Source: DAOTZS01 sp034434335 (lineage in GTDB: Bacteria > Chloroflexota > Anaerolineae > CG2-30-64-16). From it: a stretch of DNA of 16,900 bases. Both the position numbers and the translations under genes were made by a program. The DNA lies in NCBI GenBank assembly GCA_034434335.1, contig DAOTZS010000024.1, positions 1 to 16,900 of the forward strand. Reading direction: 5' to 3'. The notes under the pieces were generated by a model that saw nothing but the letters and a program-made list of their open reading frames with translations, was not told where the DNA came from and did not search any database. Positions 13,500 through 16,900 of the stretch are shown in pieces (position 1 is the first letter of the stretch; every line of letters starts with the position of its first letter).

Positions 13500-13538
13500 G
13501 GTGGAGCGGTGGTCATTTTCGGGACGAGGAGGAACTAA

Positions 13539-13652
13539 ATGAAAGTTCGCCCTTCTGTGAAGCGCATCTGCGCCAAGTGCAAGATCATCAGGCGTCGCGG
13601 GGTGGTGCGGGTGATCTGTTCCAACCCCAAACATAAGCAACGCCAAGGCTGA
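13539..13652 (+). CDS. rpmJ: 50S ribosomal protein L36, zinc-binding form
   Basis: A 37-residue gene, MKVRPSVKRICAKCKIIRRR then GVVRVICSNPKHKQRQG. Zinc ligands are Cys11, Cys14, Cys27 and His32, the C+ form of L36. The smallest 50S protein, it stabilises 23S domains near the L6/L16 region. GAGGAGGA at 13526-13533 lies five bases before ATG 13539. It stands between map and rpsM as in Gram-positive-type operons, except that infA is missing. Confidence 0.97.
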   Translation: MKVRPSVKRICAKCKIIRRRGVVRVICSNPKHKQRQG

Positions 13653-13709
13653 GGCCTGAGCAGGGGATGGCTGGGGTTGCGGCCCTCGCTATGACAGTGG
13701 GAGGAGTCA

Positions 13710-14087
13710 ATGGCTCGTATTGCTGGTGTAGACCTGCCACGCGATAAGCGAACTGAGATCGGCCTGACCTATATTTATGGTATCGGCCTGTCGTCCAGTC
13801 GCGAGATCCTGCGCATGACGGGGATAGACCCCAATATCCGCGTGCGCGATCTGGACGAATCTCAGGTAGCCCGCTTGCGTGAGGTGATCGAACGGAACTA
13901 TAAGGTAGAGGGTGACCTTCGCCGCGAAGTTGCCATGAATATCAAGCGCCTGCAGGAGATTGGGTGCTACCGCGGGTTGCGTCATCGCCGGAACCTGCCG
14001 GTACATGGGCAGCGTACGCGGACCAATGCCCGCACCAAGCGAGGCCCGCGGCGCACGGTGCCCGGGAAGAAGCGTGCCCGCAAGTAA
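13710..14087 (+). CDS. rpsM: 30S ribosomal protein S13
   Basis: The 125 residues begin MARIAGVDLPRDKRTEIGLTYIYGIG and have the helix-two-turn-helix region and the basic C-terminal tail RGLRHRRNLPVHGQRTRTNA then RTKRGPRRTVPGKKRARK that reaches the P-site tRNA. S13 binds S19 in the 30S head and forms bridges B1a/b. Length is standard. GGGAGGAG precedes the ATG. It opens the alpha-operon part (rpsM-rpsK-rpsD-rpoA-rplQ). Confidence 0.98.
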   Translation: MARIAGVDLPRDKRTEIGLTYIYGIGLSSSREILRMTGIDPNIRVRDLDESQVARLREVIERNYKVEGDLRREVAMNIKRLQEIGCYRGLRHRRNLPVHGQRTRTNARTKRGPRRTVPGKKRARK

Positions 14088-14167
14088 TTCGCGGCATGGC
14101 CGGACAGTCGTTTATGGGGCGACGGGCGGCCATCAGACGGACAATGATTTGAGGGAGAAGAAAAGGG

Positions 14168-14581
14168 ATGCCAACAGCAACCACGGGAACTGGTCGGCGC
14201 CCACGGCGGGCTGGGCCACGGCGGGAAAAGCGCGTTGTGCCCCAGGGCCAGATTCATATTCAGTCTACATTCAACAACACCATCATCACGGTCACCGATC
14301 TGCAGGGCAACACCCTGGCCTGGAGCAGCACCGGCACGGTGGGGTTCAAGGGCTCGCGCAAGAGCACACCCTATGCAGCGCAGATGGCTGCCACCCAGGC
14401 TGCCAAGCAGGCTATGGACCTCGGCATGCGTGAGGCCGATGTGTTCATCAAGGGACCTGGCCCCGGCCGTGAGGCAGCGATCCGCTCTATCCAGGCCGCC
14501 GGGCTACGGGTGCGCTCCATCACCGATGTCACGCCGATCCCGCACAACGGGTGTCGGCCACCCAAGCGCCGACGGGTATAA
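14168..14581 (+). CDS. rpsK: 30S ribosomal protein S11
   Basis: The 137-residue product has a basic N-terminal tail (about 1-25: TGRRPRRAGPRREKR), then QGQIHIQSTFNNTIITVTDLQGN and the C-terminal signature DVTPIPHNGCRPPKRRRV. S11 sits on the 30S platform next to the mRNA exit. The Asn in HNG (Asn127) is the position that becomes isoaspartate in E. coli. GGGAGAAG precedes ATG 14168. A 221-base gap with possible leader structure follows. Confidence 0.98.
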   Translation: MPTATTGTGRRPRRAGPRREKRVVPQGQIHIQSTFNNTIITVTDLQGNTLAWSSTGTVGFKGSRKSTPYAAQMAATQAAKQAMDLGMREADVFIKGPGPGREAAIRSIQAAGLRVRSITDVTPIPHNGCRPPKRRRV

Positions 14582-14612
14582 GAGCCGTTGCTGAGGTAAC
14601 AGACCAGATAAA

Positions 14613-14640
14613 AGGGCTGCTGAGCCCTCTGGGCAGCCCT
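14613..14640 (+). promoter_or_regulatory. Hairpin in the rpsK-rpsD gap (possible S4 leader)
   Basis: AGGGCTGC (14613-14620) pairs with GCAGCCCT (14633-14640) over eight bases with a 12-base loop. It lacks a T-run. A second stem, AAACCT (14768-14773) with AGGTTT (14783-14788), ends right before the rpsD ribosome binding site AGGAGGG. The 221-base leader is long for this operon, and S4 is a known autoregulator that binds mRNA leaders in several bacteria. That it does so here is only inference. Confidence 0.4.
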
Positions 14641-14790
14641 GTTGTGGGGAGCTTGTGTTTCGCCTGGCAGGCGTGGGTAGAGCCTGGCGGTTTAAAGGCC
14701 GGGCGGGCTGCCAGACGGTAGGCTGGGAATGGTGTATCCAGGAGAGGGATGAAGGTCGCCAAGCCGTAAACCTCTCGGGGAAAGGTTTTG

Positions 14791-14797
14791 AGGAGGG
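14791..14797 (+). promoter_or_regulatory. Ribosome binding site for the TTG start of rpsD
   Basis: AGGAGGG lies five bases before TTG 14803 and immediately after a six-base-pair stem (14768-14788), so translation could be sensitive to that structure. Confidence 0.75.
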
Positions 14798-14802
14798 TTC
14801 AA

Positions 14803-15438
14803 TTGGCACGTCATACAAATCCGGTATGCAAGTTATGTCGTCGTGAGGGAATGAAGCTCTATCTGAAGGGCGAGCGCTGCTCTTCTCCCAAGTGCGCGTT
14901 TGAGAAGCGGGGCTATGCACCTGGCATGCATGGTAAGAAGGGGATGCTCAGGCGCAAGGTATCTGATTTTGGTTTGCAGTTGCGGGAGAAGCAGAAGGCG
15001 CGGCGTATTTATGGGGTGCAAGAACGCCAGTTTCGCCGCTACTTCCGTAATGCATTGCGCGTCAAGGGTATGACGGGCGCCATGCTCCTGGTGATGTTGG
15101 AGCGTCGCCTGGACAATGTCATTTATCGGCTGGGCTTTGCCGACTCGCGCGCTCAGGCGCGCCAGTTGGTGCGGCACGGCCACTTCCTGCTCAACGGGCA
15201 CAACCACGACATCCCGTCGTATCTGGTAGAGGTTGGCGATGTGATCGAAGTGCGCCCAAGCAGCCGGGGCAATGGCTATTTCAAGGCCCTGGCCGAACGG
15301 CTGGGCGAGCGCCTGGTACCGGAATGGCTGGAGTTGGATACCACGCGCTGGATGGGACGGGTGCTCAGCATGCCGGACCGCCAGGCGATAGATGTAGCGC
15401 TGAACGAGCAACTGGTCGTTGAGTACTACAGCCGTTGA
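14803..15438 (+). CDS. rpsD: 30S ribosomal protein S4, zinc-binding form
   Basis: From TTG 14803 the product has 211 residues (MARHTNPVCKLCRREGMKLYLKG). Four N-terminal cysteines, Cys9, Cys12, Cys26 and Cys31, form the zinc-type S4 N-terminus. The S4 RNA-binding domain is visible near the middle: LERRLDNVIYRLGFADSRAQ then ARQLVRHGHFLLNGH and a closing VEVGDVIEV. S4 nucleates 30S assembly and influences fidelity, rRNA antitermination and, in some bacteria, its own synthesis. The frame is open five codons further upstream to 14788, which would include the AGGAGGG; the TTG start is clearly better. Confidence 0.97.
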   Translation: MARHTNPVCKLCRREGMKLYLKGERCSSPKCAFEKRGYAPGMHGKKGMLRRKVSDFGLQLREKQKARRIYGVQERQFRRYFRNALRVKGMTGAMLLVMLERRLDNVIYRLGFADSRAQARQLVRHGHFLLNGHNHDIPSYLVEVGDVIEVRPSSRGNGYFKALAERLGERLVPEWLELDTTRWMGRVLSMPDRQAIDVALNEQLVVEYYSR

Positions 15439-15460
15439 TGGCCCCCTCTTGGATCGGGGG

Positions 15461-15467
15461 AGGAGGG
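15461..15467 (+). promoter_or_regulatory. Ribosome binding site for the TTG start of rpoA
   Basis: AGGAGGG sits eight bases before TTG 15476 (eleven before a second TTG at 15479). It lies inside the longer frame that begins at 15419, which argues against that upstream start. Confidence 0.7.
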
Positions 15468-15475
15468 TTGGAGCC

Positions 15476-16489
15476 TTGTTGAACTTTGTATGGCCTAAAA
15501 TCGAACGTGATGCCAGCGCGCGCAATTATGGGCGTTTCATTATTGGCCCTTTGGAAAGCGGCTATGGCATCACTCTGGGTAATGCCCTGCGTCGTGTCTT
15601 GCTGTCGTCCCTTCCTGGCGCAGCAGTGACATCGGTGCGCATCAGCGGGGTGTACCATGAGTTTTCACCCATCCCGCATGTGCTCGAGGATACCACGGCC
15701 CTGTTGCTCAACCTCAAGCAGCTACGTTTGCGCTGTGAGGTGGACGAGCCGGTTCGTCTGCACGTCGAAGTGCGCAACGAGGGGCCGGTGACCGCCGGGG
15801 ACCTGATCTGCCCGCCGGAGGTGCAGGTGGTCAACCCCGAGCTCTTGCTGCTGACCGCCGATTCCCCCGAGGTAGACCTTGACCTGGAGCTGACGGTAAG
15901 CCGTGGGCGGGGCTATTCCCCGGCCGAAGAACGGGGCAAACTGCCCCTGGGCGAAATCCCTGTGGATGCCATCTTCAGCCCCGTGCGCAAGGTTAACTAC
16001 TCGGTGGGACGAGCCCGCATCGGCCAGCAGACGAAATACGACCGCCTGACCCTGGAGATCTGGACCGATGGCACCATCTCGCCAGAAGGGGCGTTGCGTG
16101 AGGCAGCGACAATCCTGATGCGCCATCTGGCCCTGATCGCTGGCGCGGAGATCTTGCCTCCAGAGAAGGTCGAGGAAGAAGCCCGCGCGGTGCCCAGCCG
16201 CATCTATGACGTGCCCATCGAGGAACTGGAGCTAAGCGTGCGCGCCTACAACTGCCTGAAGCGCGCCGGCATCTCGCGGGTGGGTGAGGTGCTGGACCGG
16301 CTGGACAAAGGAGAGGAGGAGATCCTGGCCATCCGCAATTTCGGCCGCAAGTCGCTGAATGAGCTGATAGCCCGGCTGGAGGCCAAGGGCTTCTTGGCTA
16401 CCATACCCTATAAGCCTTCACGGGACACCGGCGCTGTGGCAGAGGGTGAGGAGACAGAGGAAGAAGTTGAGGTTGAACTGGCCCAGTGA
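15476..16489 (+). CDS. rpoA: DNA-directed RNA polymerase subunit alpha
   Basis: From TTG 15476 the product has 337 residues. The N-terminal dimerisation and assembly domain (about 1-230) shows GRFIIGPLESGYGITLGNALRRVLLSSLPG, SPIPHVLEDTTALLLNLKQL and VNYSVGRARIGQQTKYDRLTLEIWTDG. After a linker, the C-terminal domain has IEELELSVRAYNCLKRAGI, including the arginine that contacts UP elements in E. coli, and AIRNFGRKSLNELIARL. A Glu-rich tail (EGEETEEEVEVELAQ) ends it. Alpha assembles the core RNA polymerase. TTG 15476 has a well-placed AGGAGGG; starting at 15419 would overlap rpsD and add an unrelated segment. TTG 15479 is an alternative. Confidence 0.97.
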   Translation: MLNFVWPKIERDASARNYGRFIIGPLESGYGITLGNALRRVLLSSLPGAAVTSVRISGVYHEFSPIPHVLEDTTALLLNLKQLRLRCEVDEPVRLHVEVRNEGPVTAGDLICPPEVQVVNPELLLLTADSPEVDLDLELTVSRGRGYSPAEERGKLPLGEIPVDAIFSPVRKVNYSVGRARIGQQTKYDRLTLEIWTDGTISPEGALREAATILMRHLALIAGAEILPPEKVEEEARAVPSRIYDVPIEELELSVRAYNCLKRAGISRVGEVLDRLDKGEEEILAIRNFGRKSLNELIARLEAKGFLATIPYKPSRDTGAVAEGEETEEEVEVELAQ

Positions 16490-16503
16490 AGGGGAGCTGA
16501 CTG

Positions 16504-16896
16504 ATGAGACATCGGGTTGCAGGATATAAACTGGGCCGCAACAGCGGCCAACGTCGGGCCTTGTGGCGAGGCCTGATCACCGAGCTATTCCGTCGCGATC
16601 GCATCATAACTACCGAAGCCAAGGCCCGTTCCATGCGAGGCCAGGCAGAACACCTGATCACGATTGCCAAGCGCGGCCTGGCCGCAGGTGGTAATCCCGT
16701 GCATGCGCGGCGCCTGGCTGCGCGCGTCATCACCGACCCACAGGTCACCAAGCGGTTATTCGACGAAATCGCGCCGCGGTTCGTGAACCGTCCCGGGGGC
16801 TATACCCGCATGATTAGGGTGGGGCCGCGCTTCGGCGACGGCGCTGAGATGGTGGTATTGGAACTGGTGGAGAAGTCAAGCGGCAGCGCGAGCTAA
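16504..16896 (+). CDS. rplQ: 50S ribosomal protein L17
   Basis: The 130-residue protein begins MRHRVAGYKLGRNSGQRRAL, then WRGLITELFRRDRIITTEAKARSMRGQAEHLITIAKRG, and ends after RFVNRPGGYTRMIRVGPRFGDGAEMVVLELVE. L17 sits near the tunnel exit. It is the last gene of the alpha operon in most bacteria. Starts 14 bases after rpoA with AGGGGAG upstream. The window stops four bases after its TAA, so the terminator, if any, is not visible. Confidence 0.98.
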   Translation: MRHRVAGYKLGRNSGQRRALWRGLITELFRRDRIITTEAKARSMRGQAEHLITIAKRGLAAGGNPVHARRLAARVITDPQVTKRLFDEIAPRFVNRPGGYTRMIRVGPRFGDGAEMVVLELVEKSSGSAS

Positions 16897-16900
16897 GGGC

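Noticed and set aside
14613..14640. Intrinsic terminator after rpsK
   Set aside because: The stem is good but GTTGTGGGG follows instead of a T-run, so I describe it as a possible leader structure.

Overview
The window is an almost uninterrupted, co-directional (+ strand) ribosomal-protein supercluster: the merged S10, spc and alpha operons of a bacterium. It opens in the last 47 codons of an EF-Tu gene and ends four bases after rplQ. The order is tuf (3' end), rpsJ, rplC, rplD, rplW, rplB, rpsS, rplV, rpsC, rplP, rpmC, rpsQ, rplN, rplX, rplE, rpsZ (zinc-type S14), rpsH, rplF, rplR, rpsE, rpmD, rplO, secY, adk, map, rpmJ, rpsM, rpsK, rpsD, rpoA, rplQ. I see no tRNA, rRNA, CRISPR array or intact transposase.

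The organism is a GC-rich bacterium with strong AGGAGG-type ribosome binding sites and at least four TTG starts (rpsC, rpsZ, rpsD, rpoA). secY-adk-map-rpmJ-rpsM-rpsK-rpsD-rpoA-rplQ is the Gram-positive/Chloroflexota-style arrangement, and zinc-binding forms of S14, S4, L36, L24 and Adk are present. Protein flavour and repeat content make me favour Chloroflexota (Anaerolineae-like), but this is inference without a tree. infA, commonly found between map and rpmJ in such clusters, is absent here.

The genes work together in making ribosomes (19 large- and small-subunit proteins of the S10/spc part, five more plus L36 in the alpha part), in inserting membrane proteins (SecY), in nucleotide homeostasis (Adk), in N-terminal Met removal (Map) and in transcription (RpoA). 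Most genes are a few to about 100 bases apart; rplP/rpmC and adk/map overlap at ATGA-type junctions and rpsE/rpmD overlap by 11 bases.

The unexpected part is in the gaps. Two copies of a 163-bp non-coding element, in opposite orientation, sit between rpsC and rplP (4538-4700) and between rpmD and rplO (9994-10156). Each has 12-bp GTAACTATTCAG-type terminal inverted repeats, an 8-bp flanking direct repeat with one mismatch, and an interior that is a chain of seven hairpins arranged as one large imperfect palindrome. They look like a MITE with IS66-like ends inserted twice into a transcription unit of essential genes. A second repeat family, three perfectly phased 24-bp palindromic units plus one related palindrome, lies between rplX and rplE and stays in frame with rplE. 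Further hairpins lie between rplN and rplX, rpsZ and rpsH, rplR and rpsE (terminator-like), and rpsK and rpsD (possible S4 leader).
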